NCBI GenBank assembly: GCA_031404155.1
Contig: JANNGZ010000480.1
Location: 1-12,686 of the forward strand
Origin: JANNGZ01 sp031404155
GTDB taxonomy: Bacteria; Pseudomonadota; Gammaproteobacteria; Burkholderiales; Burkholderiaceae_C
DNA: 12,686 nt
Direction of reading: 5' to 3'
In this document: positions 1-6,361 of the stretch, in pieces
Position numbering within the stretch: position 1 is the stretch's first letter
How the letters are laid out: every line of letters starts with the position of its first letter
Program-made: the position numbers and the translations under genes
The notes under the pieces: model-generated
What the model was told of the DNA's origin: nothing
What the model saw: only the letters and a program-made list of their open reading frames with translations
The model's database searches: none

Positions 1-220
1 ACTCAAAGGCCGGCGCAAAGGCAGGTGCAGGTGCAGGTGCAGGTGCAGGTGCAAGCACAGCGGGCAACTCGGCCGGACCGCGCAGCGAGCACACCCCGCC
101 CCCCGGCGCCCGCACCTCGGAGCGCGAGGAACGCGAGGAACCCACAAACGCGGCGGCACCCACCAGGCGCGGCGCCAGGGCGGCGGTGGCGGCCAGAATG
201 TCAGCGGGCATGGGGTCCAT
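1..220 (-). CDS. N-terminal part of an SOS-regulated protein (runs off the left edge)
   Basis: An open frame with no stop runs from the ATG at 220 to the window edge, giving 73 residues. A second in-frame ATG lies at 211. The N-terminus reads MDPMPADILAATAAL and continues Ala/Gly/Ser-rich, ending in an Ala-Pro repeat (LAPAPAPAPAPAF) encoded by a hexamer repeat. Neither start has a Shine-Dalgarno sequence. A perfect LexA-type box ends 8 bases upstream of the ATG, so transcription probably begins very near the start codon and the message may be almost leaderless. In Burkholderiales, genes with a LexA box this close include the imuA-imuB-dnaE2 mutagenesis cassette. ImuA is therefore a guess, but I do not see the usual N-terminal Trp-Arg motif of ImuA, so no symbol is given. 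That a coding region exists here is fairly well supported; its identity is not. Confidence 0.55.
   Translation of the reverse strand, partial: MDPMPADILAATAALAPRLVGAAAFVGSSRSSRSEVRAPGGGVCSLRGPAELPAVLAPAPAPAPAPAFAPAFE
21..50. repeat. (GCAGGT)5 hexanucleotide tandem repeat
   Basis: Five perfect copies of GCAGGT lie in tandem, followed by a degenerate unit. On the minus strand they encode Ala-Pro dipeptides inside the partial gene at 1-220. Because the unit is six bases, copy-number change would lengthen or shorten the Ala-Pro linker without breaking the frame. Confidence 0.85.
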
Positions 221-227
221 TTGATAA

Positions 228-243
228 CTGTATTTTCATACAG
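228..243 (-). promoter_or_regulatory. LexA (SOS) box
   Basis: The 16 bases match CTGT-N8-ACAG exactly, with an AT-rich centre (ATTTTCAT on the plus strand), in an otherwise very GC-rich region. This is the LexA operator consensus of beta- and gammaproteobacteria. It lies 8 bases upstream of the ATG at 220, so bound LexA would block the promoter of the minus-strand gene. The acetyltransferase start at 384 is about 140 bases away on the other side, so control of that gene is possible but not shown. Confidence 0.85.
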
Positions 244-383
244 CACTCTTGGCAAGCCCAGTTTGTAAGCGCGGTTTCGGCCTGTGCCGGGTGGCAGCCC
301 GGCCCCGGCACGAGGCCGCCACAATGTGCAGCCGCGGCCGGCAGGCGGCCGAACATCGAGTGGCCGCAGCGCCAAAAAACCGC

Positions 384-986
384 ATGTGCTCAGGCCCAGA
401 AACCCACGCCGATGAGACCGGCGCCTCGCGCCCGTTGGCGCCCAAGGTCCCGCACGCCTGGCCGCCGGGTACCGAGTTGCGTGCGCCACGCCCCGGCGAC
501 ATCGGCTGGGTGGTGGCGCGCCACGGCCGGCTCTATGCGCAGGAGTACGGCTGGGACTGGCGCTTCGAGGCCATGGTGGCACACATCGCAGCCGACTTCG
601 TCGAGCGTTTCGACACCGCGCGCGAGGCCTGCTGGATTGCCGAGCGCGCCGGCCACCGCATCGGCTGTGTCTTCCTGGTGCAGGCACGCAGCAAAGCCGG
701 CGGCGCGGTGGAGCCGGGCGTGGCGCAGTTGCGCATGTTGCTGGTGGAGCCCGACGCACGCGGCCTCGGCCTGGGCCATGCGCTGGTGGCCGAGTGCGAG
801 CGCTTTGCGCGCGCGGCGGGGTACCGCCAGATCCGCCTCTGGACCAACAGCCTGTTGCTCGCGGCGCGTGCGATCTACCTCCAGGCCGGCTACCGCCTGG
901 TGAGCAGCGAGCCGCACCACAGTTTCGGCCACGAGATGGTGGGTGAAGAGTGGGAACTCGACCTGGTCCCGCGGAGCGAGGCTTGA
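384..986 (+). CDS. GNAT family N-acetyltransferase
   Basis: This 200-residue protein has a GNAT fold. The acetyl-CoA binding motif A (R/Q-x-x-G-x-G/A) is seen as RGLGLG after the strand LRMLLVEPDA, and is followed by helix GHALVAECERFARAAGY and the late strand/helix RAIYLQAGYRLV. The stretch starting LRAPRPGDIGWVVARHG, then YAQEYGWDWRFEA, resembles the acetyltransferase half of MarR-GNAT fusion proteins as I recall them, but no helix-turn-helix domain precedes it. Small-molecule or protein acetylation is expected; the substrate cannot be told. The frame is open from 249 (TTG), with ATGs at 324 and 384; none has a good ribosome binding site. I chose 384 because GNAT similarity begins only about 35 residues later. 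It diverges from the SOS gene and converges on the J-domain gene. Confidence 0.85.
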   Translation: MCSGPETHADETGASRPLAPKVPHAWPPGTELRAPRPGDIGWVVARHGRLYAQEYGWDWRFEAMVAHIAADFVERFDTAREACWIAERAGHRIGCVFLVQARSKAGGAVEPGVAQLRMLLVEPDARGLGLGHALVAECERFARAAGYRQIRLWTNSLLLAARAIYLQAGYRLVSSEPHHSFGHEMVGEEWELDLVPRSEA

Positions 987-1029
987 ACCGCCGGATCGGC
1001 GATGCGCCCTGCCGATGGCCCGCCCGCCA

Positions 1030-1046
1030 GCCGGCGCAACGCCGGC
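1030..1046. terminator. GC hairpin between convergent genes, possible weak terminator
   Basis: A perfect 7-base stem (GCCGGCG/CGCCGGC) with a CAA loop lies in the 75-base gap between the stop codons at 986 and 1062. It has no T-tract on either strand, so it is at most a factor-assisted or weak bidirectional terminator. Confidence 0.3.
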
Positions 1047-1061
1047 GGCGCCAAGCGCAGG

Positions 1062-2183
1062 TCAAGAGAAAAAGTCGTCGAATGGATCCTCGCGCAGTTG
1101 CTGCGGCTGCCGTTTGAGCCAGCGTTTGGCGGCTGGTTTGTCGAGCAGCGCTTTGCGGTCGCGCTCGATCGTCGACAGGGCCATGCGTATTTGGCGCAGC
1201 TCGCCTTCGAGGACGTGGGCGAGCTTCAGCGGGTCGAGCCGGCGCTCTTCGAGGAGGCCGTACTCGGCACAGAAGCGCAGCTCGTGGTCGTCGATTTCCC
1301 GCTCCAGCTCGTCGAGCTGTTCGGACAACACCTTGTTGAAGTACCGCACCCGCTTGGCCGAGGCGTTGGCGATGTGGCTGCTGTCCACCTGCTCGATCTC
1401 GAGTTGCAGCTCCAGCAAAGCGAGCAGGTCGCTCGCTTCGTAGGCGCGGTTCACGCGCTTCATCATCGCTGTTCTGGCATCGTGGTCCGCGGCATCGGTG
1501 GCACGGTCGGGGTGCAGCGCGCTGGCCAGTTTGCGGAACACTTCGCGCACGGTCTGTGTGATCTGGCGTGCCTCTTCCTCGCGCCGCCGCTGCGCCGCGC
1601 TGGGGCGCACCGGCCGCTTTCTGGCGCCCGCATGGGCGTGTTCCTCGGCCTGCATTGAAGCCTGCGCCCGTGCCCTCATGCCGGCGTGGGCTCGCTCCAG
1701 CAGTTCGTCGGCGGAGGCCAGGTCGTCGTCGCCCAGCTCCACGCCACCCACGGTCTCCAGCAGGCTCCTCATGCTCTGGAGTTCCTGCTTCGCCTGCGTG
1801 TCGAAATCGATTGGCGAATGTTTGTTGAACAGGGACTTGACCGCGTCGGCCTGTTCGTCCTCGTCGGCGCTGTCGATCAGCGCTCCGGCCAGCTCGCAGA
1901 GGGTTTCGCGCAGGGTGTCTCGCTCCGCGAGAGTCCAGCCCGGCCGCTCCAGCGCAGCGTCCAGATCGTCCAGCCACGCGCGCTGCGCAAGCGCCAAGGC
2001 GTCAAGCTCGGGCCGCGCCTGCTGCGCATAGGATTGGGTGAACAGCGGAACCTGCTCCTGCCAGGCCGCGAGCCGCGCCCGCGCTTTTTCGATCTTGGCC
2101 AGAAGTTGGTTGAAGCGCTTCTTATCAGGCGTCAGCGGCACGGCGCCGCTCGACGAGATTTGAAGTCCAAGGGATCGAGTCAT
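1062..2183 (-). CDS. J-domain protein (DnaJ-like, C-terminal J domain)
   Basis: The 373-residue protein is highly charged and predicted to be almost all helix, with coiled-coil-like stretches in the first 200 residues. The J domain sits near the C-terminus (about residues 208-268) and has the invariant HPD at 224-226 (LHPDR), which in this family stimulates the ATPase of a DnaK-type Hsp70. A charged helical tail follows and ends in FDDFFS. There is no Gly/Phe region and no zinc-finger CxxCxGxG repeat, so it is not DnaJ itself but a type III (class C) co-chaperone. The start is uncertain: ATG at 2183 and ATG at 2246 are in frame and neither has a clear Shine-Dalgarno sequence; I chose the nearer one. 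It lies 122 bases downstream of the lipoprotein gene on the same strand. The client and the Hsp70 partner are unknown. Confidence 0.8.
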   Translation of the reverse strand: MTRSLGLQISSSGAVPLTPDKKRFNQLLAKIEKARARLAAWQEQVPLFTQSYAQQARPELDALALAQRAWLDDLDAALERPGWTLAERDTLRETLCELAGALIDSADEDEQADAVKSLFNKHSPIDFDTQAKQELQSMRSLLETVGGVELGDDDLASADELLERAHAGMRARAQASMQAEEHAHAGARKRPVRPSAAQRRREEEARQITQTVREVFRKLASALHPDRATDAADHDARTAMMKRVNRAYEASDLLALLELQLEIEQVDSSHIANASAKRVRYFNKVLSEQLDELEREIDDHELRFCAEYGLLEERRLDPLKLAHVLEGELRQIRMALSTIERDRKALLDKPAAKRWLKRQPQQLREDPFDDFFS

Positions 2184-2305
2184 GGCACAAGTGGCGTCGA
2201 TTGGGCCGTCATTATTGACATCCGCCGGACGATCCAGCCAGTCCATGTCGACCGCGACTTGCGCAGAGCGCGAACGCGTGGTCTGCCCAAGGCCGGCCCG
2301 CGAAA

Positions 2306-4069
2306 CTAGCGCTCGCGCCCCTGCACCCGCTGGCGCCAGCCCGTCATGCGCCGCTCCATCGCGGCGGCAATCGCGTCGCTGCGGGCGGCGCGGAACTGGG
2401 TGGCGCTCAAGGCGCCGGGCACCGCGCTGCCGGCCGCTCGCGCGCGGTGCGTGCCGCCCACCGCCAACGGCTGCTCTCGCCCCGCGGCGATGCCGTCCAG
2501 GCGCGGCGCGTACACGTCGGTGCGGTTGCTGGTGTCGATGGACGAGAGCACCAGCAGCGGCAGGAAGCTGGTGCCGGCGCTGACCAGGCCGTGGTAGTCG
2601 CCGAGGAAGAGGCCGCCGGCGTCGGGCGCGGCCGCCATGTCGAAGGGGCCGTGCACCCGCGTTTCGCTCCAGGTGATGCCGTCGCGTGAGCTGAGCAGCC
2701 AGGCGTCGGCGAGCAGCGTGCTCACGTCGTCGCTGTTGCTGCGCAGGTCGTAGTGCATCAGGCCCACCAGGCCGTCGGCGCGCACATGCAGCGTGGGGGT
2801 GAAGGCGTGCACCGCCGAGATCTTGTTGACCGCCACCGGCGCGCTCCAGCTGCGGCCGCCATCGCCCGAGCGCGAGAGTGCAATCGCGTCCACCTGCCCG
2901 GCGGAAAAACGGGCGTCCTGCCAGGCCAGCCAGAGCGCCCCGTCGGGGCCGGCGGCGGCCACCGGGATCACCGAGCCGTCGCGGATGCGCTGGCCGGTGG
3001 CCGGGTCGCGCGCGCCCACCGCGCGCAGCTCGCTCACATACACCGGGGCGCTCCAGGTCAGGCCCTTGTCCGCCGAACGCATCACGGCCACGCGGGAGGT
3101 GGAGATGCCGTTCAGGCTGTCGATCTGGTTGAACACGTTGACCAGGGTGCCGCGCTCGGGGCCGGCCGTGATGACCACGATGCGGTTGCCTATGGTTTGG
3201 CTGACCGTGGTGCCGGCACCGGCCACGCTCGGCGTATAGAACGCCCGCGCCGGCTCCCACGTGGCGCCGCTGTCGCTGGACCTCGCGATCAGCGCCGGGC
3301 CGTGGCCCGCGGCGTCGAGCCGGTCCCACACCGCATAGACCAGGCGTGCATCGGTGGGGTCCGCGGTGATCGTGTTCTTGTCGTTGAACAAGGTGCTGCC
3401 GTCGCGCACCAGCACGGTGGGCGCGCTCCAGGTGAGCCCGCCGTCCACCGAGCGGCTGGCGAGCATCGCGCTGGTGGACCCAGGCAAAAGGGCGCCACCG
3501 TTGAAGGCCAGGCCCATTGCATAGGCGGTGCCGTCGGGGCCGATGTCCACCCAGGGGTCGGTGGCACGCTCGAAGTCGCCGGCGCTGCCCGCCGCAGCGC
3601 CGCCGCAGCGCGACATCGGGTGCAGCGTGCGGGCCCAGGTGGCGCCGCCGTCCAGGCTCACCGCACTCACCAGCGCACGCGCGCCGCCATTGCTCCAGCG
3701 GTCTTGCTGCCAGGCGCCGAGCAGGTGGTTGGGGTTGCCTGGATGCGCCGCAACGAAGGGCTCGACCTCGGCATTGGCGTAGACGCTGCCGGTGACGCTG
3801 CCACCGGTACAGCCCGCCGCCACCGGCGTCGCGGCGCTGGCCTTGCGCGCGGGCAGGTCGGGCAGTGCCGAGGCCGGTGGCACGTCACCGCCGCCACCGC
3901 CACACGCCACCAGCAACCCGGTAAGCAGAAACGCCAACGCGGCACCAACGGCGCCGCGCGCAAACAAAAACGCGGCGCCGAAGGCGCCGCGTTGGGGGCG
4001 AAACTTCGCGTCGCGGTTCAGGCGAACTCTTGCCGAACCGAAGGCGACATCAGGCGGCGGATGATCCAT
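2306..4069 (-). CDS. Asp-box (BNR) beta-propeller lipoprotein, sialidase-like
   Basis: The sequence contains at least five Asp-box motifs of the sialidase superfamily (SLDGGATW, SVDGGLTW, SSDSGATW, SADKGLTW, SGDGGRSW), which stabilise six-bladed propellers. A hydrophobic segment ends in the lipobox LVAC followed by a Gly5 stretch, so the mature protein is probably lipid-anchored and exported. 'Exo-sialidase' is only the family label; I cannot identify the catalytic arginine triad and propose no substrate. The start is a real problem. ATG at 4069 gives 587 residues and overlaps the upstream gene by 52 bases, placing the lipobox Cys at residue 56 with an unusually long n-region. TTG at 3967 gives 553 residues and a normal signal peptide (MFARGAVGAALAFLL, Cys22), but lies inside the T-tract of a strong terminator. 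Neither start has a clear ribosome binding site. Confidence 0.8.
   Translation of the reverse strand: MDHPPPDVAFGSARVRLNRDAKFRPQRGAFGAAFLFARGAVGAALAFLLTGLLVACGGGGGDVPPASALPDLPARKASAATPVAAGCTGGSVTGSVYANAEVEPFVAAHPGNPNHLLGAWQQDRWSNGGARALVSAVSLDGGATWARTLHPMSRCGGAAAGSAGDFERATDPWVDIGPDGTAYAMGLAFNGGALLPGSTSAMLASRSVDGGLTWSAPTVLVRDGSTLFNDKNTITADPTDARLVYAVWDRLDAAGHGPALIARSSDSGATWEPARAFYTPSVAGAGTTVSQTIGNRIVVITAGPERGTLVNVFNQIDSLNGISTSRVAVMRSADKGLTWSAPVYVSELRAVGARDPATGQRIRDGSVIPVAAAGPDGALWLAWQDARFSAGQVDAIALSRSGDGGRSWSAPVAVNKISAVHAFTPTLHVRADGLVGLMHYDLRSNSDDVSTLLADAWLLSSRDGITWSETRVHGPFDMAAAPDAGGLFLGDYHGLVSAGTSFLPLLVLSSIDTSNRTDVYAPRLDGIAAGREQPLAVGGTHRARAAGSAVPGALSATQFRAARSDAIAAAMERRMTGWRQRVQGRER
3961..3993 (-). 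terminator. Rho-independent terminator of the four-helix membrane protein gene
   Basis: A perfect 11-base stem (AACGCGGCGCC/GGCGCCGCGTT) with a TTC loop is followed on the minus strand by TTTGTTTG (TTTTTGTTTG counting the end of the stem). It begins 24 bases after the stop codon at 4018. It lies inside the 5' end of the lipoprotein frame, where it is read as part of PQRGAFGAAFLF, so the lipoprotein may be expressed by read-through or from a start downstream. Confidence 0.85.
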
Positions 4070-4560
4070 CCGAGCAGCATACAAGCCGCCAGCGTCATCG
4101 CCACGCCGAGCGAGCGCGCGGCGGTGACGAAGCCACCGAACACGTCGGCGGCCTGCGGCGGCAGCGGCGCGCGGGTGAGCGTGGACTGCACCACCGACTG
4201 CACCATCTCCTGCTGCAGCCAGATGCCGAGCAGGTTGGCCACGATCGCCATCACCAGCAGGCCGATGAAGACGCGGCGGGCCCACTCCAGGCGCATCAGG
4301 GTGCCAATGGCGCTGCACAGGAAGGCCACCGAGACCACCAGGCCGGCGCCCACCACCCACGGCAGGTAGCCCATCAGCAGGCCGCTGAGCAGCGGCAGCG
4401 GCTGCGCGCTGCCGGCCAGGTGCAGGCCGGGAGCGAAGGACGCCACCATCGCGTTTTGCACCAGCGCCGAGGCGGTGGCCAGGCCACCGAGAACGATGAA
4501 CACCCAGGCCGTGATCGACACGAAGAGTGAGCGGGCTCCGACGTTGTAGGTCTGCGGCAC
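4018..4560 (-). CDS. Small four-helix inner-membrane protein, function unknown
   Basis: This 180-residue protein begins MPQTYNVGARSLF and has four hydrophobic segments at about residues 11-34, 62-87, 96-115 and 146-168, ending in a short cytoplasmic-type tail (RRLMSPSVRQEFA). Loops carry few charges; a Gln-rich stretch (WLQQEMVQSVVQS) links helices three and four. The start is GTG at 4560, chosen because an AAGGAG ribosome binding site sits 8 bases upstream. A longer frame to an ATG at 4614 exists but its 18 extra residues look non-coding. I recognise no named family. It ends at a strong intrinsic terminator and its neighbours are two propeller proteins, which gives no firm hint of role. Confidence 0.75.
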   Translation of the reverse strand: MPQTYNVGARSLFVSITAWVFIVLGGLATASALVQNAMVASFAPGLHLAGSAQPLPLLSGLLMGYLPWVVGAGLVVSVAFLCSAIGTLMRLEWARRVFIGLLVMAIVANLLGIWLQQEMVQSVVQSTLTRAPLPPQAADVFGGFVTAARSLGVAMTLAACMLLGWIIRRLMSPSVRQEFA

Positions 4561-4568
4561 GGTGGCCT

Positions 4569-4574
4569 CTCCTT
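4569..4574 (-). promoter_or_regulatory. Ribosome binding site that sets the GTG start at 4560
   Basis: AAGGAG on the minus strand, 8 bases before GTG at 4560, is the best Shine-Dalgarno match for this gene. It selects the GTG over the upstream ATG at 4614. Confidence 0.75.
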
Positions 4575-4775
4575 CTCGGACCTTCGTTGGTGGGCCCGGC
4601 ACCCATCGCGGCAATGTTGCCGTGCTTGTATGACACTAATTTTTCTCCTCTGGCAAGCCCCTGTCTCTCCCTCGCATGGGGGTGCCTCCCATGTTCTTGG
4701 GATAAGACGTGCACAACGCACAACGGCGCGCGGCACTGTCAGCGATTCGACACGATGGTTTTCACTCGCCGCGCT

Positions 4776-4800
4776 GCGAGGCCGGGAGCGCTGGCCTCGC
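4776..4800. repeat. Inverted repeat in the 283-base gap 4561-4843
   Basis: GCGAGGCC and GGCCTCGC form an 8-base stem around a 9-base loop, 43 bases past the stop codon at 4844 in the direction of minus-strand transcription. No T-tract follows on either strand, so it is at best a weak transcript end for the propeller gene. The rest of the gap (4561-4775) should hold the promoter of the membrane-protein gene; I see no convincing -35/-10 pair and no gene in it. Confidence 0.4.
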
Positions 4801-4843
4801 GCGGGGCTTCGCGGGGACTTGCGAGCGGGGGTTTGATCGCGCC

Positions 4844-5986
4844 TCAGCCGAAGCGCAGCGCGTGGATCGGCGGCAGGTGCTGCGACACCGCCTGCCAGCT
4901 GTCGCCCGCGTCGGCGCTGGCCCACAGCCCGCCGGTGGTGCTGCCCATCAGCAGGCTCTGGCCGTCCTCGGCCACCACCAGGCTGTGGCGGTAGACCAGT
5001 TCGAAGCAGCCCTGCTGCGGCAGCCCTTCGCGCAGGGTTTCGAAGCTCTTGCCGCCGTCGCGGCTGCGGTTGACCACCAGCGCGCCGTCCACCGGCACCC
5101 GGCATTGGTCGGCCTTGGCGGGTGCGTACCAGGCGGTGAGCGGGTCGCGCGGATGCACCGCCACCGGGAAGCCGAAGCTGGCCACCGGCGCGCCGACGAT
5201 CTCCTGCCAGCTCTGCGCGTTGTCCGTCGACCGCCAGATGCCGCAATGGTGCTGGCACCAGAGTACGTCGGGCTGCGCGGCGCAGCGTTGCAGCAGGTGC
5301 ACGTCCTGGATGTTCGGGTTGCCGCCTTGTTCCGGCGGCATGAAGTCCGCCCGCATGCCGTGCGAGGCGAGCGACCAGGTGGCACCGTCGTCGGTGGTGC
5401 GCCAGGCGCCGCCACAGGAGATGCCGACCAGCAGTTCGCCGGCGCGGGTGGGGTGGGGCGCCAGCGAATGGATGCCGGGCACGTCGTAGCCACCGCCGAA
5501 CCATTCCAGCCGCTCGGGGCGCGACCAGAGCGCTTCGACCAGTTGCCACGAGCGGCCGAAGTCCTGCGAGCGGAACAAGCCGCCCGGCAGCGTGCCGGCC
5601 CACACCGTGCCATGGGCGTGCTCGAGCGACCAGATCTGCACCAGCTTCCACGGCGCCGCGGCTTCGGGCAAGTTGTCGGGCTGGGTCGGGTAAGTGGGCG
5701 TGGCCACCTCGGTCCAGGTGGCGCCGGCATCGTCCGAGGCATGCACCTTGACCCCGAAGTGGCCGAGGTTGAGCGCGGCGAGCATCCGGTTGTCGCCCGC
5801 GCTCGGCGCCAGCAGCATGCTCACCGGGTCGCCGAGAAAACTCACCCGCTCGATGCGCCATTGTTGGCCGCTGCGGCGCAGCTCCATCAGGCCTTTGCGG
5901 GTGGCGGCCCAGGCGCGGTCGTTGGCTTGAGGGCTCGCTTGCGGGTTCGCTTGCGGGTTCGCTCGCTCGTTCAGACGGTCGGTCAT
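4844..5986 (-). CDS. Cytoplasmic Asp-box/WD40-YVTN-like beta-propeller, partner of a MoaD-like protein
   Basis: The 380-residue protein has six evenly spaced Asp-box-like motifs (SDDAGATW at 84-91, then SQDFGRSW, TTDDGATW, STDNAQSW, SRDGGKSF, SADAGDSW), enough for a full propeller. No signal peptide is seen, so it is probably cytoplasmic, unlike true secreted sialidases. Conserved-looking cysteines occur in GISCGGAW and LWCQHHCGIW. The N-terminus carries a short (N/S)PQA repeat that looks disordered. Start codons at 5995 and 5986 are in frame; AGGAGG abuts the first and is 9 bases from the second, so I chose 5986. The first ATG overlaps the stop of the upstream MoaD-like gene (ATGA), implying coupled translation. 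Annotated relatives are called glycosyl hydrolase or exo-alpha-sialidase, but enzymatic activity is not supported by anything I can see. Confidence 0.85.
   Translation of the reverse strand: MTDRLNERANPQANPQASPQANDRAWAATRKGLMELRRSGQQWRIERVSFLGDPVSMLLAPSAGDNRMLAALNLGHFGVKVHASDDAGATWTEVATPTYPTQPDNLPEAAAPWKLVQIWSLEHAHGTVWAGTLPGGLFRSQDFGRSWQLVEALWSRPERLEWFGGGYDVPGIHSLAPHPTRAGELLVGISCGGAWRTTDDGATWSLASHGMRADFMPPEQGGNPNIQDVHLLQRCAAQPDVLWCQHHCGIWRSTDNAQSWQEIVGAPVASFGFPVAVHPRDPLTAWYAPAKADQCRVPVDGALVVNRSRDGGKSFETLREGLPQQGCFELVYRHSLVVAEDGQSLLMGSTTGGLWASADAGDSWQAVSQHLPPIHALRFG
5927..5962. repeat. Three 12-base tandem repeats in the propeller gene
   Basis: Two perfect copies of TTGCGGGTTCGC follow a diverged copy (TTGAGGGCTCGC). 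On the coding (minus) strand they encode NPQA, NPQA and SPQA at residues 10-21. Unit length is a multiple of three, so copy-number changes stay in frame. Confidence 0.8.
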
Positions 5987-5991
5987 GGTGG

Positions 5992-6261
5992 TCATCCTCC
6001 TGACAGGGCTTGCAGCACGTACACGCGGCTGTGCGGCAACAGGGTTTGGGTGAGCTTGGTGCGGTCGGTGCAACGCTGGTTGTCGATGAACACCACCACG
6101 TTGGCACGCAGGTGGCCCTGGTCGTCGAGCACGTAGCCGCGCAGCCGCGGGTTGATTGCAAAAGCGTCCTCGAGTGCCGCGCGCAAGGTGCTCGCGGGGC
6201 TGTCGACCGAGGGGGTTTCGGTGAAGCGGCGCAACTGGGGCGTGAACTCGACGCGGGCCAT
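5992..6261 (-). CDS. MoaD/ThiS family ubiquitin-like protein with C-terminal Gly-Gly
   Basis: The 89-residue protein starts MARVEFTPQLRRF and ends VYVLQALSGG. Size, the N-terminal strand, the middle helix (TLRAALEDAF), the late strand pattern ANVVVFIDNQ and the exposed terminal Gly-Gly at 88-89 match the beta-grasp MoaD/ThiS family, whose members are activated as C-terminal adenylates or thiocarboxylates by E1-like enzymes and serve as sulfur carriers or protein tags. Which of these applies here is unknown: there is no moeB/thiF, moaE, thiG or moa gene in the window. The only partner is the propeller gene, which it overlaps by an ATGA. I chose the ATG at 6261; the upstream frame (to 6327) is not similar to the family. 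The 100-base gap to the divergent rarD gene must hold both promoters. Confidence 0.82.
   Translation of the reverse strand: MARVEFTPQLRRFTETPSVDSPASTLRAALEDAFAINPRLRGYVLDDQGHLRANVVVFIDNQRCTDRTKLTQTLLPHSRVYVLQALSGG
5996..6001 (-). promoter_or_regulatory. AGGAGG ribosome binding site at the MoaD-like/propeller junction
   Basis: A perfect AGGAGG lies within the last codons of the MoaD-like gene (it encodes part of the terminal Gly-Gly). It directly abuts ATG 5995 and is 9 bases from ATG 5986, so the second ATG is the better-spaced start of the propeller. Confidence 0.75.
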
Positions 6262-6361
6262 GGCGCCATGATGCCCGCGGCGCGCGGCGGCGACAATGCC
6301 GCCCTGCCCCCATCCTCCCTTCCCCACCCCGCGCCGCGCCCCGCCCCGCCTACGCCCCTCG

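Noticed and set aside
284..311. Inverted repeat GTGCCGGG/CCCGGCAC with a 12-base loop in the GNAT leader
   Set aside because: In DNA this GC-rich such short repeats arise often by chance, and there is no T-tract or aligned regulatory logic.
2184..3329. Extension of the J-domain frame upstream to 3329
   Set aside because: The first ~360 residues are an out-of-frame shadow of the Asp-box lipoprotein, rich in Arg/Pro/Gly; family-like sequence begins only near 2246-2183.
2753..4369. Long plus-strand open frame (538 codons) opposite the lipoprotein gene
   Set aside because: Its product is low-complexity His/Arg/Gly/Ala sequence typical of the antisense of GC-rich genes, whereas the minus strand encodes clear Asp-box motifs.
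4561..4843. Possible promoter TTGCCA with a 17-base spacer on the minus strand upstream of the membrane protein
   Set aside because: The downstream hexamer (TCATAC) matches the -10 consensus poorly, so it is not listed as a feature.
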